DNA from: Pseudoxanthomonas sp. PXM02
GTDB taxonomy: Bacteria; Pseudomonadota; Gammaproteobacteria; Xanthomonadales; Xanthomonadaceae
Length of the DNA stretch: 64,000 nt
NCBI RefSeq assembly: GCF_014851805.1
Contig: NZ_JACVAK010000002.1
Span: forward strand, 1,086,672 to 1,150,671
Direction of reading: 5' to 3'
Position numbers and translations under genes: made by a program. The number at the start of each line of letters is the position of its first letter. Position 1 is the stretch's first letter. Below the pieces are notes generated by a model. That model did no database searches. It worked only from the letters and a program-made list of their open reading frames with translations, and was not told the DNA's origin. Shown piece by piece: positions 43,114 through 51,472 of the stretch.

Positions 43114-43887
43114 TCAGGCCGGGGAGGGCGTCAGCCTGAAAAGCCGCTCGGCGTTGCGTGTGGTCGCCGTCGCGATGTCCATCGCCGAAACCCCACGCAG
43201 TTCCGCGATCACATCGCGCACCGCGGGAAGTCGCGAGGGTTCGTTGCGTTGCCCGCGAATGCCGGCATCGGGCTGGTCGGGCGCGTCGGTCTCCAGCAGC
43301 AGGTAATCGAGCGGCATCGTGCGGGCGAGGGCGCGAAGGCGATTCGCCCGCTCATAGGTCACGGGGCCGCCAAGTCCTATCAGGAAGCCCAGTTGCCAAA
43401 GCTGGCGAGCCTGCTCGGGGCTGCCGGAAAAGCTGTGCACCACGCCGCGCAGTCCGCCGATGCGCCGGATCGACGCGATCACGGTGTCCACCGCGCGGCG
43501 CGCATGCACGATCAAAGGCAGGTCGAATTCGCGCGCCAGCCGCAACTGGCCATCGAAGTAGTGCTGCTGCGCCTGTGCATCCAGTCCTTCCACGAAGAAG
43601 TCGAGTCCGCATTCGCCGACGGCCACGGGTTGCTCGCGTTCGATCCACGTGCGCAGCTCACCCAGATGCGCGGGCTCGTGCTCTTCGAGATACATGGGGT
43701 GCAGGCCGTAGGCTGCGAATAGCCCTGCATCGCCTGCGCAGATGTCGCGCAGTTTCGGCCAGCCGGTCGCTGCCACCGCGGGCACGACCTGGCGCGTGAC
43801 GCCGGCTGCGCGTGCGCGCGCCAGCGCGGCGCTGCGGTCGGCATCGAACTCCGGTGCGTCGAAATGACTGTGGCTGTCGACCAGCAT
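43114..43887 (-). CDS. TatD-family metal-dependent hydrolase
   Basis: 257 residues beginning MLVDSHSHFDAPEFD, where His6 and His8 are metal ligands. Further ligands: Glu in VGECGLDFF, His in LIVHARRA, His in VHSFSGS and Asp in LLETDAPD. TatD proteins are 3'-5' exonucleases/hydrolases of DNA or small substrates in the cytosol. The product is full length. It begins four bases after the DUF6116-type gene stop, so the two are one transcription unit, convergent with the oxidoreductase gene. Confidence 0.88.
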   Translation of the reverse strand: MLVDSHSHFDAPEFDADRSAALARARAAGVTRQVVPAVAATGWPKLRDICAGDAGLFAAYGLHPMYLEEHEPAHLGELRTWIEREQPVAVGECGLDFFVEGLDAQAQQHYFDGQLRLAREFDLPLIVHARRAVDTVIASIRRIGGLRGVVHSFSGSPEQARQLWQLGFLIGLGGPVTYERANRLRALARTMPLDYLLLETDAPDQPDAGIRGQRNEPSRLPAVRDVIAELRGVSAMDIATATTRNAERLFRLTPSPA

Positions 43888-43891
43888 GGTG

Positions 43892-44125
43892 TCAGCGGCG
43901 TGCGTCAGGCGCTTCGATCGAGGACGGCGGATCTTTCCTGCGCTTCCAGTTGGCAAGCAGTAACGTGCCGAGTCCGAACAGCACTTCGTCGAGGAGCGGG
44001 ATCGGGTCGAGGCCCGGAGGCAGCAGCACGCTGATCACGAACAGCGCGGCGGTGATCTTGAACAGCGTGGGATAACGCAGCCTGCGCGCCCACTCGAGCA
44101 CGGGGAGCAGCAAGGGACTAGGCAT
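43892..44125 (-). CDS. DUF6116-type small membrane protein
   Basis: 77 residues with two helices: FKITAALFVISVLLPPG (about 22-38) and LDEVLFGLGTLLLANW (about 46-61), separated by a PIPLLD turn. The pattern of a Leu/Pro-rich turn between two helices and a basic tail (KRRKDPPSS) matches the DUF6116 family of uncharacterised xanthomonad proteins. It precedes the TatD-type gene by four bases, which suggests co-expression only. Confidence 0.68.
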   Translation of the reverse strand: MPSPLLLPVLEWARRLRYPTLFKITAALFVISVLLPPGLDPIPLLDEVLFGLGTLLLANWKRRKDPPSSIEAPDARR

Positions 44126-44298
44126 CGTGGCGGCACCTCGGCCGGTATGGGATGAGCATCACGCTAGCATGATCGGCACGCGACGGAACCGTTCATTTTT
44201 CGTTGTTTTTCGTGGGCGTCCGCGGGTACTTGGTTCAGGTTCGCAGTGGTGCAATGATGACCAATGTGAACCGGGCAAGGCCCGACTTGGAGGCAGCG

Positions 44299-45114
44299 AT
44301 GAAGAGCAATACCACAACGATTCTTGTCGCCGTCGGCGCGCTGCTGGTGGGCGGCGTGGCCACCGCCGCATTCCTCAAGGGCGGGGACAAGAGCCCCGCA
44401 GATCAGGGCGGTCTGGTCACTGCCGCGGATGGCACGCTGATCGCGGATGACACGGCAGCCACCGACAACGAGATCCCCACGGGTACCCTTCAGTACGCCA
44501 CCGTGGTGAAGGCCGATCCCGTCACCAGCTCCGAGAAGCTCTATGCCACGGTGATCGGCACCGAAGCAGTGCGCGAAACCACCACCACCAGCACCCCGCG
44601 CGAGGTCTGCGAAGACGTCGTGGTGCAGGAGCGACTGGCGGAGCGCGATGGCAACGTCGGCGGCACGGTGGCGGGCGCAGTGATCGGCGGCCTGCTGGGC
44701 AACCAGGTGGGCAGTGGCAGTGGCAAGAAGGCCGCGACGGTGGCCGGCGCGGTGGCCGGTGGCGCCATTGGCAACCAGGTGGACAAGCGCCACGTGGGCG
44801 GCAAGGTGGTCAATCGCACCGAGCGCCAGTGCCATACCGAGAACGCGACGTCCGAGTCTTCGCGTGTCACGGGCTATAACGTCACGTACCGCAACCCGGA
44901 TGGCTCCACCGGCACGATGCGCATGGACAGCAAGCCGGGTAACCGCATCGCCCTGGGCACCACCGACAAGGTCATCGGTTACGACGTGACCTACCGCTTC
45001 GAAGGCCAGGACAAGACCATCCGTCTGGACCAGAAGCCGGGTGACCGCCTGCCGGTGATCGACGGCCAGGTGGTGACGCAGACCGCCAGCGTCGATACGC
45101 CCGACAAGGGCTGA
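44299..45114 (+). CDS. Glycine-zipper 2TM domain protein
   Basis: 271 residues: a hydrophobic N-terminal anchor (about 7-27, ILVAVGALLVGGVATAAFL), an acidic linker, a conserved EVCEDVVVQERL segment, a glycine zipper GGTVAGAVIGGLLGNQVGSG with VAGAVAGGAIGNQVD, then two repeats of the form VTGYNVTYRNPDGSTGTMRM / VIGYDVTYRFEGQDKTIRL. The latter repeat pair is like the C-terminal domain of Rickettsia 17-kDa-like envelope proteins. The start ATG 44299 has GGAGG upstream. Envelope protein; role unknown. Confidence 0.82.
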   Translation: MKSNTTTILVAVGALLVGGVATAAFLKGGDKSPADQGGLVTAADGTLIADDTAATDNEIPTGTLQYATVVKADPVTSSEKLYATVIGTEAVRETTTTSTPREVCEDVVVQERLAERDGNVGGTVAGAVIGGLLGNQVGSGSGKKAATVAGAVAGGAIGNQVDKRHVGGKVVNRTERQCHTENATSESSRVTGYNVTYRNPDGSTGTMRMDSKPGNRIALGTTDKVIGYDVTYRFEGQDKTIRLDQKPGDRLPVIDGQVVTQTASVDTPDKG

Positions 45115-45155
45115 CGCGGCGGCCCCACGGGGCCTGCGTTTCAACGTGACACCCC

Positions 45156-45184
45156 GCAAAGGCCGGCGTTTCGCCGGCCTTTGC
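45156..45184 (+). terminator. Rho-independent terminator
   Basis: GCAAAGGCCGGCG, loop TTT, CGCCGGCCTTTGC: a 13-bp perfect stem followed by TTTGCGG. It lies 40 bp after the glycine-zipper gene. The T-tract is short, so termination strength is uncertain. Confidence 0.75.
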
Positions 45185-45260
45185 TTTGCGGACTGGCGCT
45201 TACCGGTGCCAAGGGGCACCGCATACAATGCGGTGAATACCCGACGCCGGTTGAAGCGCA

Positions 45261-46424
45261 ATGGCCCTGAACCCGTACGACCTGTTCGATGTCCGTTCCC
45301 TGCTGAGCGAAGAGGAGCGCGCCGTGCAGGACGCGGTGGCCCGCTTCACGGACGAGCGGGTGCGCCCGATCATCGGCGATGCCTTCGACCAGGGCCGGTT
45401 CCCGAAGGAACTGGTGCCGGAAATCGCCGAACTGGGCCTGCTGGGCTCGTCGCTCCCCGAGAAGTACGGCTGTGCCGGCCTCAACGCGGTCAGTTACGGC
45501 CTGATCTGCCAGGAACTGGAACGTGGTGACAGCGGCATCCGCAGCTTCGTCAGTGTGCAGTCCTCGCTGTGCATGTATCCCATCTACGCGTACGGCAGCG
45601 AAGAGCAGCGCCAGCGCTGGTTGCCCGACATGGCGGCCGGCAAGGTCATCGGCTGCTTCGGCCTGACCGAGCCGCACGGCGGTTCCGATCCGGCCAACAT
45701 GAAGACGCACGCACGTCGCGATGGCGACGACTGGGTCATCAACGGCTCGAAGATGTGGATCACCAACGGCAACCTGGCCGATATCGCCATCGTCTGGGCA
45801 CAGACCGACGACGGCATCCAGGGTTTCCTGCTCGAGAAGGGCATGGCGGGTTTCACTGCCCAGGAAATCAAGCACAAGATGAGCCTGCGTGCTTCGGTGA
45901 CCAGCGCGCTGTTCTTCGACAACGTGCGCGTGCCGGACAGCAGCCGCCTACCGAACGTCAAGGGCCTGAAGGGGCCGCTGGGCTGCCTGACCCAGGCCCG
46001 CTACGGCATCACCTGGGGGCCGATCGGCGCCGCCATCGCCTGCCTGGACGAGGTGCTGGCCTACACGAAGGAGCGCATCCTGTTCGACCGCCCCGTCGCG
46101 GCCACGCAGAGCGCGCAGATCAAGATGGCCGAGATGGCCCGCCGCATCACGCTGGCACAGCTGCTGTCGCTGCAGCTGGGTCGCCTGAAGGACGCCGGCA
46201 CCATGGCGCCGTCGCAGGTGTCGCTGGCGAAGTGGAACAACTGCCGCATGGCCATCGACATCGCGCGCGAATGCCGCGACTTGCTCGGCGGCGCTGGCAT
46301 CACCACCGAGCACGCGGCCATCCGCCACGCGCTGAACCTGGAATCGGTGATTACCTATGAAGGCACGGAAACCGTGCACCAGTTGGTGATCGGTCGCGAG
46401 TTGACGGGCATCAACGCGTTCTGA
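45261..46424 (+). CDS. gcdH: Glutaryl-CoA dehydrogenase (acyl-CoA dehydrogenase family)
   Basis: 387 residues. The N-terminal helical part, GCFGLTEPHGGSDPANM (FAD-binding loop) and WITNGNLADIAIVWAQ are followed by the C-terminal helical domain. The catalytic base region TYEGTETVHQLVIGRELTGINAF matches glutaryl-CoA dehydrogenases, including the residues that follow the catalytic Glu. The enzyme oxidises and decarboxylates glutaryl-CoA to crotonyl-CoA in lysine and tryptophan catabolism, passing electrons to ETF. TACAAT at 45224-45229 may be the -10 element. Confidence 0.93.
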   Translation: MALNPYDLFDVRSLLSEEERAVQDAVARFTDERVRPIIGDAFDQGRFPKELVPEIAELGLLGSSLPEKYGCAGLNAVSYGLICQELERGDSGIRSFVSVQSSLCMYPIYAYGSEEQRQRWLPDMAAGKVIGCFGLTEPHGGSDPANMKTHARRDGDDWVINGSKMWITNGNLADIAIVWAQTDDGIQGFLLEKGMAGFTAQEIKHKMSLRASVTSALFFDNVRVPDSSRLPNVKGLKGPLGCLTQARYGITWGPIGAAIACLDEVLAYTKERILFDRPVAATQSAQIKMAEMARRITLAQLLSLQLGRLKDAGTMAPSQVSLAKWNNCRMAIDIARECRDLLGGAGITTEHAAIRHALNLESVITYEGTETVHQLVIGRELTGINAF

Positions 46425-46432
46425 GGAACGAC

Positions 46433-46942
46433 ATGCCATTGCGGCTGATGATGTTGTGTCTAGCCCTCTTTTCCAGCGGCGCGTTCGCCAAGGACAAGAC
46501 GGGTCCGGGCTTCCTTCGTGAGCGACATGCAGGAATCCAGGCGACGGTCTCTTCCAGGCCGGTCGCCGAACTGTTTCCCGAGCTTCTTTCCGCGATCGAA
46601 GCTTGTTATGTAGGCACTACCGACCCATCTAAGGTAGGAGTTTACGGCGTCGTAGGATCCATGACGGCGGCTAGTCGCACAGTTCATGGTGAGCGTTCCG
46701 AGGACGGACGTTCTGCTTACATCCAGGTGCGTGCAAGAAGCGCGTTCGGCTGGATTGAGTCCGCTTTCCTGCAGGTCGATCTTGACTCGATCGAGCTGGG
46801 AACCCGAGTGACTGCCTACCACGAGCGCAATGTGGAGTTGCAGCGATCTTTCTTAACCCATGTCAATGACTGGGTTGCGGGAAACTCCAAATCTTGTCCA
46901 CCCGATCCTTTCATGCGTAAACCCGTAGTGGAGACACCATGA
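46433..46942 (+). CDS. Exported protein of unknown function
   Basis: 169 residues with a signal peptide, MPLRLMMLCLALFSSGAFA, probable cleavage after AFA (19). The mature part has a central FPELLSAIEACYVGTTDP and a long beta-like region to DWVAGNSKSCPPDP, with two Cys. No family recognised. GAGGAAC precedes ATG 46433. Base composition is lower in GC than the flanking genes. It lies between gcdH and the GNAT gene and overlaps the latter by ATGA, so it may be co-transcribed. Confidence 0.55.
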   Translation: MPLRLMMLCLALFSSGAFAKDKTGPGFLRERHAGIQATVSSRPVAELFPELLSAIEACYVGTTDPSKVGVYGVVGSMTAASRTVHGERSEDGRSAYIQVRARSAFGWIESAFLQVDLDSIELGTRVTAYHERNVELQRSFLTHVNDWVAGNSKSCPPDPFMRKPVVETP

Positions 46943-47496
46943 GTCTGGCGCTGGACGCACTGCAGCTCGAAACCCCGCGCCTACTGCTGCGCCTGCCGCG
47001 GCTGGGCGACTACGAGTCCTGGGCGGCCTTCGGTGCGGACGAAGAAGCCACGCGCTACATCGGCGGCGTGCTGGCGCGTTCGCCTGCATGGCGCAGCCTG
47101 GCGGCAACGCTGGGCAGTTGGCACCTGCAGGGCTTCGGCATGTTCTCGGTGATCGAGAAGGCCAGTGGTCGCTGGATCGGCCGGGTAGGACCCTGGCAGC
47201 CGGAAGGCTGGCCGGGCACCGAGGTGGGCTGGAGCATCGCCCGTGAGGCCTGGGGGCGCGGCTACGCGCCGGAAGCGGCGACGGCCAGCATCGACTGGGC
47301 GTTCGATCAGCTGGGCTGGGATGAAGTGATCCATACCATCGATCCGCAGAACACCAACTCCAAGGCGGTTGCGTCGAAACTCGGGTCGGCCTACCTGCGG
47401 ATGGATCGCCTGCCCGAGCCGCACCACGAGAAACCAGTGGAAGTCTGGGGGCAGACGCGCGCGGCGTGGCAGGCACGCAGGGCCGCGCATCCGTGA
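46939..47496 (+). CDS. GNAT-family N-acetyltransferase (RimJ/RimL-like)
   Basis: 185 residues of a GNAT fold: LETPRLLLRLPRLGDYESW is the N-terminal RimJ/RimL-type opening, followed by GFGMFSVIEKASGRWIGRVG, EVGWSIAREAWGRGYAPEAA (the acetyl-CoA pyrophosphate loop, R-x-x-G-x-G/A) and HTIDPQNTNSKAVASKLG. The substrate amine is unknown. Overlaps the previous gene by ATGA and the next by GTGA, so it is the middle of a compact transcription unit. Confidence 0.88.
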   Translation: MSLALDALQLETPRLLLRLPRLGDYESWAAFGADEEATRYIGGVLARSPAWRSLAATLGSWHLQGFGMFSVIEKASGRWIGRVGPWQPEGWPGTEVGWSIAREAWGRGYAPEAATASIDWAFDQLGWDEVIHTIDPQNTNSKAVASKLGSAYLRMDRLPEPHHEKPVEVWGQTRAAWQARRAAHP

Positions 47497-47981
47497 CCTC
47501 GACGTCCGCGCTACATGCAGGCCTGCAACACGCCTTGCCTGAGTTGGCGCGGACCTTCCGCGATCCGTGGTGGATCATCGGCAGCGCCGCCATGAAGCTC
47601 GCCGGCGTTCCGGGCATCGAGCCTCGAGACATCGATGTACTGTGCAGCCGGAGCGATGCGCTCAGGCTGCGCGAGGCGTGGTCCGACGAGGTCGATCGAT
47701 TGTTCCTGCCAGCGGACGAAGCACGCTTCCGCTCCACCTTCGCGCGCTTCACGCATCTGCCGATGCCACTCGAAGTCATGGGTGCTCTGGAAGTGATGAC
47801 GGCCGCCGGCTGGCAGCAACTTCGCGTGCACGACGACCTGCAGATCGATATCGCCGGCTATGCCGTGCGTATCCCGACGCTGGCGGACCAGCGCCGCATC
47901 CTGATGGCGTTCGGTCGCGACAAGGACCTTGCCAAAGCCGCCCGTATTTCGCTGTCGCCGGAGCATCCCCATGTCGCCTGA
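47493..47981 (+). CDS. Nucleotidyltransferase-like protein
   Basis: 162 residues from GTG 47493, which overlaps the GNAT stop (GTGA). The pattern WWIIGSAAMKLAG followed 12 residues later by RDIDVLC resembles the G-S/D-x-D core of nucleotidyltransferases, where GS sits on a helix start and the acidic pair binds metal. The second half, YAVRIPTLADQRRILMAFGR, resembles the C-terminal part of Xanthomonad NTase-like proteins. Role unknown: it might be a MNT-type domain of a toxin-antitoxin pair, but no HEPN partner is present. Confidence 0.55.
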   Translation: MTSTSALHAGLQHALPELARTFRDPWWIIGSAAMKLAGVPGIEPRDIDVLCSRSDALRLREAWSDEVDRLFLPADEARFRSTFARFTHLPMPLEVMGALEVMTAAGWQQLRVHDDLQIDIAGYAVRIPTLADQRRILMAFGRDKDLAKAARISLSPEHPHVA

Positions 47982-48621
47982 GTCCGTCACCGTCTACGGC
48001 ATGTCCACGTCGGGCAACTGCCACAAAGTGCGCCTGTTGCTTGAGCAACTCGGACGTCGCTTCGACTGGGTTGAGGTGGACAGTGCGAACGGCGCCACGC
48101 GCACCGCGGAGTACCTCTCAAAGAATCCCAACGGAAAGGTGCCGATGCTGGCGCGCGCCGACGGCGGCATCCTCGTCGAGTCGAACGCGATTCTGTGCTG
48201 GCTGGCCGAGGGCACGTCCTTCCTGCCCTCAGACGCGTGGCAGCGGGCGCAGGCGCTGAGCTGGCTGTTCTTCGAGCAGTACAGCCACGAGCCCTATATC
48301 GCAGTTGCGCGCTTCATCCGTGGCTGGACGCCGCTCGACTCCCCGCGTCGCACCGATCTGCCCCGGTTGCTGGAGCGGGGCGGGCAGGCGCTGGTCGTCA
48401 TGGAGAAGCATCTGCAGGACGCGGCCTGGTTCACCGGCCCCGACTACGGCGTCGCCGACATCGCCCTGTTCGCCTACACGCACTGTGCGGACGATGGCGG
48501 CTTCGATCTGTCCACGTACCCCCGCATCACCGACTGGCTGGCGCGCGTGCGCGCCACGCAGGCTTTCGTTCCCATGCCGGGCGTCAGCGACGATGTCGCC
48601 GCACGCCTGGCGTCTTCCTGA
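47971..48621 (+). CDS. Glutathione S-transferase family protein
   Basis: 216 residues. An N-terminal thioredoxin-fold domain (VTVYGMSTSGNCHKVRLLLE with a Ser/Cys near residue 15, NPNGKVPMLAR and VESNAILCWLAEG for glutathione binding) and a C-terminal helical domain (EKHLQDAAWFTGPDYGVADIALFAYTH) mark a beta- or theta-like GST. The start ATG 47971 overlaps the previous gene by 11 bp. It closes the gene unit beginning at gcdH or the exported protein. Substrate unknown. Confidence 0.87.
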   Translation: MSPESVTVYGMSTSGNCHKVRLLLEQLGRRFDWVEVDSANGATRTAEYLSKNPNGKVPMLARADGGILVESNAILCWLAEGTSFLPSDAWQRAQALSWLFFEQYSHEPYIAVARFIRGWTPLDSPRRTDLPRLLERGGQALVVMEKHLQDAAWFTGPDYGVADIALFAYTHCADDGGFDLSTYPRITDWLARVRATQAFVPMPGVSDDVAARLASS

Positions 48622-48635
48622 TCCTGAGCGAGCAC

Positions 48636-50897
48636 ATGACTGCAAACCCGATTCCGGCCCGCATGAAGGGCCTCAACCGTGCCGAGATCTGCGACCAGAA
48701 CTTCATCGAGTTCGTGAAGGACTGGAATGGCCACGTCGGTACAAAGCCGTCTTCGGCTGATGCCATCCTGCCGGGAAGCGCGCTGGACGCGAAGGGCTTC
48801 ATCGAACTGCTGGAATCGCAACTGATCTCGCGCCACCTCGACCTGATGGCGCGCGTGCTGCGTGTGCAGAACAAGGTCTTCTACACCATCGGCAGTTCCG
48901 GCCACGAAGGCAATGCGATGGTCGCGCGCTTGACGCGGCATACCGATCCGGCCTTCCTGCATTACCGCAGCGGCGGGTTCATGGCCGAGCGCTTCCGCAA
49001 ATTGCCCGGCATGGATCCGGTGATGGACTCGGCGCTGAGCTTTGCGGCGAGCGCGGAGGATCCCGCCTCGGGTGGCCGCCACAAGGTCTGGGGCAGCAGG
49101 CCGTTGTGGGTGTTGCCGCAGACGTCGACCATCGCGTCGCACCTGCCCAAGGCGCTGGGCACCGCTGTGGCGATCGAGCAGGCGCGTCGCATCGGTCACG
49201 CGCTGCCGATTCCGGACGACAGCATCGCGATCTGCTCGTTCGGCGATGCGTCGAGCAACCACGCCACCGCGCAGACCGCGTTCAACGCCGCAGCGTGGAC
49301 GGCCTATCAAAAGCTTCCCGCACCCGTGCTGTTCGTCTGCGAGGACAACGGCATCGGCATCTCGGTGAAGACGCCTGATGGCTGGATTGGTCGCAACTTC
49401 CGGGATCGCAAGGACCTGGACTATTTCCACGCCGACGGTCTGGATCTGGCGACGGGCTACGGCCAGGTGCAGGCGGCGGTCGAGCATTGCCGGCGCACGC
49501 GTCGCCCGACGTTCCTGCATCTGCGCACCACGCGGATCATGGGCCACGCCGGCACCGACTTCGAGATCGAATGGCGTCCGCTGGAGGAACTGTGCGCGGT
49601 CGAAGCCACCGATCCGCTGCTGCGCTCGGCGGCGATCGCGCTGGCGTCCGGACTGCTGTCGAAGGATGCCTTGCTCGCGCTGTACGAAGCCACGCGCAAG
49701 CGCTGCTTCGCGGCGGCGGAGGATGCCGATGGCCGTCCGCGCATCACCACGCTGGACCACGTAATGGCGCCGCTGGCCCCGTACACGCCTGAGGCCGTCG
49801 CCAAGGAAGCGGCGCGCACCGCGCCCCACGACACGCGCGTCGCGGCGTTCGGCAGCGAGGACAAGCTGCCGGAGAAACTGCCGCCGCGTCACCTGGCCAT
49901 CCAGATCAACAACGCGCTGCACGACCTGTTCTGCAAATATCCGGAAACGCTGCTGTTCGGCGAGGACGTGGCGCAGAAGGGTGGTGTCTACACGGTGACC
50001 AAGGGCCTGCAGAAGGCGTTCAAGGGCACCCGCGTGTTCAACACGTTGCTGGACGAGACGATGATCCTCGGCCTGGCGCAGGGCTACGCCAATCTCGGCA
50101 TGCTGCCGATCCCGGAGATCCAGTACCTGGCGTACTTCCACAACGCCTGTGACCAGATCCGCGGCGAGGCGGCCAGCCTGCAGTTCTTCAGCAATAACCA
50201 GTACCGCAACCCGATGGTGGTGCGCATCGCCGGTCTGGGCTATCAGCGTGGATTCGGCGGGCATTTCCACAACGACAACTCGATCACCGCGCTACGCGAC
50301 ATTCCGGGGCTCGTTGTCGGCTGCCCCTCTCGCGGTGACGACGCCGCCATGATGCTGCGCACGCTGGCGGCGTTGGCGAAGGTCGATGGCCGCGTGACCG
50401 TATTCCTGGAGCCGATCGCGCTGTACATGACCAAGGACCTGCACGAAGCCGGCGATGGCCAGTGGCTGTTCCCTTATCCGGCGCAGGAAGAGGCTATGTT
50501 GCTGGGCGAGGGGCGCGTGTATGGCGAGGATGCGGGTGATCTGGTCATCTTCACCTACGGCAATGGCGTGCCGATGAGCCTCCGTGCCGCGCGCAGCATC
50601 GAGAAGAAGCACGGCTGGAAGGTGCGCGTGGTGGATCTTCGCTGGCTGGTGCCCCTCAACGAGACCTTCATCGCAGAGCAGGCGAAGACGGCCAAGCGCA
50701 TCCTGATCGTTGACGAAGGTCGCCATGCGGCCGGCGTGGGCGAGGGCGTCATTACGGCCATCGCCGAGGCGGGCTATCGTGCGCGGCCATTCCAGCGCGT
50801 GGTGGGCGCGGACACGTATACGCCGCTGGCCGGCGCGGCCTTCCTGGTGCTGCCAGGTGATGACGATATCGTCGCAGCGGCTGACCGGCTGGCATGA
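48636..50897 (+). CDS. Branched-chain 2-oxoacid dehydrogenase E1, fused alpha-beta
   Basis: 753 residues. The first half (about 60-370) is E1-alpha-like: the TPP motif GDASSNHATAQTAFNAA and GHAGTDFEIEWRP. The second half (about 410-753) is E1-beta-like: LLFGEDVAQKGGVYTVTKGL, the loop NTLLDETMILGLAQGYANLG, and a C-terminal GVGEGVITAIAEAGY. It thus decarboxylates 2-oxoacids (branched-chain type inferred from NNQYRNPMVVRIAGLGYQRG) with TPP. The E2/E3 genes are not adjacent. In most bacteria alpha and beta are separate genes. Confidence 0.85.
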   Translation: MTANPIPARMKGLNRAEICDQNFIEFVKDWNGHVGTKPSSADAILPGSALDAKGFIELLESQLISRHLDLMARVLRVQNKVFYTIGSSGHEGNAMVARLTRHTDPAFLHYRSGGFMAERFRKLPGMDPVMDSALSFAASAEDPASGGRHKVWGSRPLWVLPQTSTIASHLPKALGTAVAIEQARRIGHALPIPDDSIAICSFGDASSNHATAQTAFNAAAWTAYQKLPAPVLFVCEDNGIGISVKTPDGWIGRNFRDRKDLDYFHADGLDLATGYGQVQAAVEHCRRTRRPTFLHLRTTRIMGHAGTDFEIEWRPLEELCAVEATDPLLRSAAIALASGLLSKDALLALYEATRKRCFAAAEDADGRPRITTLDHVMAPLAPYTPEAVAKEAARTAPHDTRVAAFGSEDKLPEKLPPRHLAIQINNALHDLFCKYPETLLFGEDVAQKGGVYTVTKGLQKAFKGTRVFNTLLDETMILGLAQGYANLGMLPIPEIQYLAYFHNACDQIRGEAASLQFFSNNQYRNPMVVRIAGLGYQRGFGGHFHNDNSITALRDIPGLVVGCPSRGDDAAMMLRTLAALAKVDGRVTVFLEPIALYMTKDLHEAGDGQWLFPYPAQEEAMLLGEGRVYGEDAGDLVIFTYGNGVPMSLRAARSIEKKHGWKVRVVDLRWLVPLNETFIAEQAKTAKRILIVDEGRHAAGVGEGVITAIAEAGYRARPFQRVVGADTYTPLAGAAFLVLPGDDDIVAAADRLA

Positions 50898-50926
50898 TGG
50901 CGTCCATCATTCCCTGAGGAACGCAC

Positions 50927-51469
50927 ATGTCCACGCGCCGCATCGGCCTCATCATCGGCAGCCTTCGCGCTGGTTCGTTCAATCGGCAACTGGCGCGCGC
51001 CGTGCAAGCGTTGGCGGGTGACCGTTTCGCCTTCGAGGAGATCGGCATCGCCGAGCTGCCGCTGTACGATCAGGACGATGACGCCGACTTCCCCGCGGCG
51101 GGCGTCCGCTTCAAGCAGCAGGTGGAAGCCTGCGATGCGTTGCTGTTTATCACACCGGAGTACAACCGCTCGATCCCGGGCGTGCTGAAGAACGCCATCG
51201 ACGTCGGCTCGCGGCCGGGCGGCAGCAATTCGTTCGGTGGCAAGCGGGCCGCGATCATCGGCACGTCGCCGGGCGCGCACGGCACGGTGTCGGCGCAACA
51301 GCACCTGCGCAATGTACTGGCGGCGGTCGATGTCGCGGTGCTGCCGCAACCCGAGATCGCCATCCAGTACCGCGAAGGTCAGATCGACGCGGAGGGCGCC
51401 ATCACCGACGAGCGCCTGCGCAAACGACTGCAGTTGTTCCTCGATCGCTTCGAGGCCTGGCTGGTCTGA
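50927..51469 (+). CDS. NADPH-dependent FMN reductase (chromate-reductase-like)
   Basis: 180 residues of the flavodoxin-like FMN_red family: GLIIGSLRAGSFNRQLARAV binds FMN phosphate, LFITPEYNRSIPGVLKNAID and GKRAAIIGTSPG hold the isoalloxazine and tail. Such enzymes use NADPH for two-electron reduction of quinones, azo compounds or chromate. Thirty bases after the E1 gene, with its own GAGGAAC ribosome site. Physiological substrate unknown. Confidence 0.9.
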   Translation: MSTRRIGLIIGSLRAGSFNRQLARAVQALAGDRFAFEEIGIAELPLYDQDDDADFPAAGVRFKQQVEACDALLFITPEYNRSIPGVLKNAIDVGSRPGGSNSFGGKRAAIIGTSPGAHGTVSAQQHLRNVLAAVDVAVLPQPEIAIQYREGQIDAEGAITDERLRKRLQLFLDRFEAWLV

Positions 51470-51472
51470 TCC

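Noticed and set aside
48474..50270. A 598-codon minus-strand frame opposite the fused E1 gene
   Set aside because: Its composition is that of the reverse strand of a coding gene, and the plus strand carries the TPP motif and both E1 halves.
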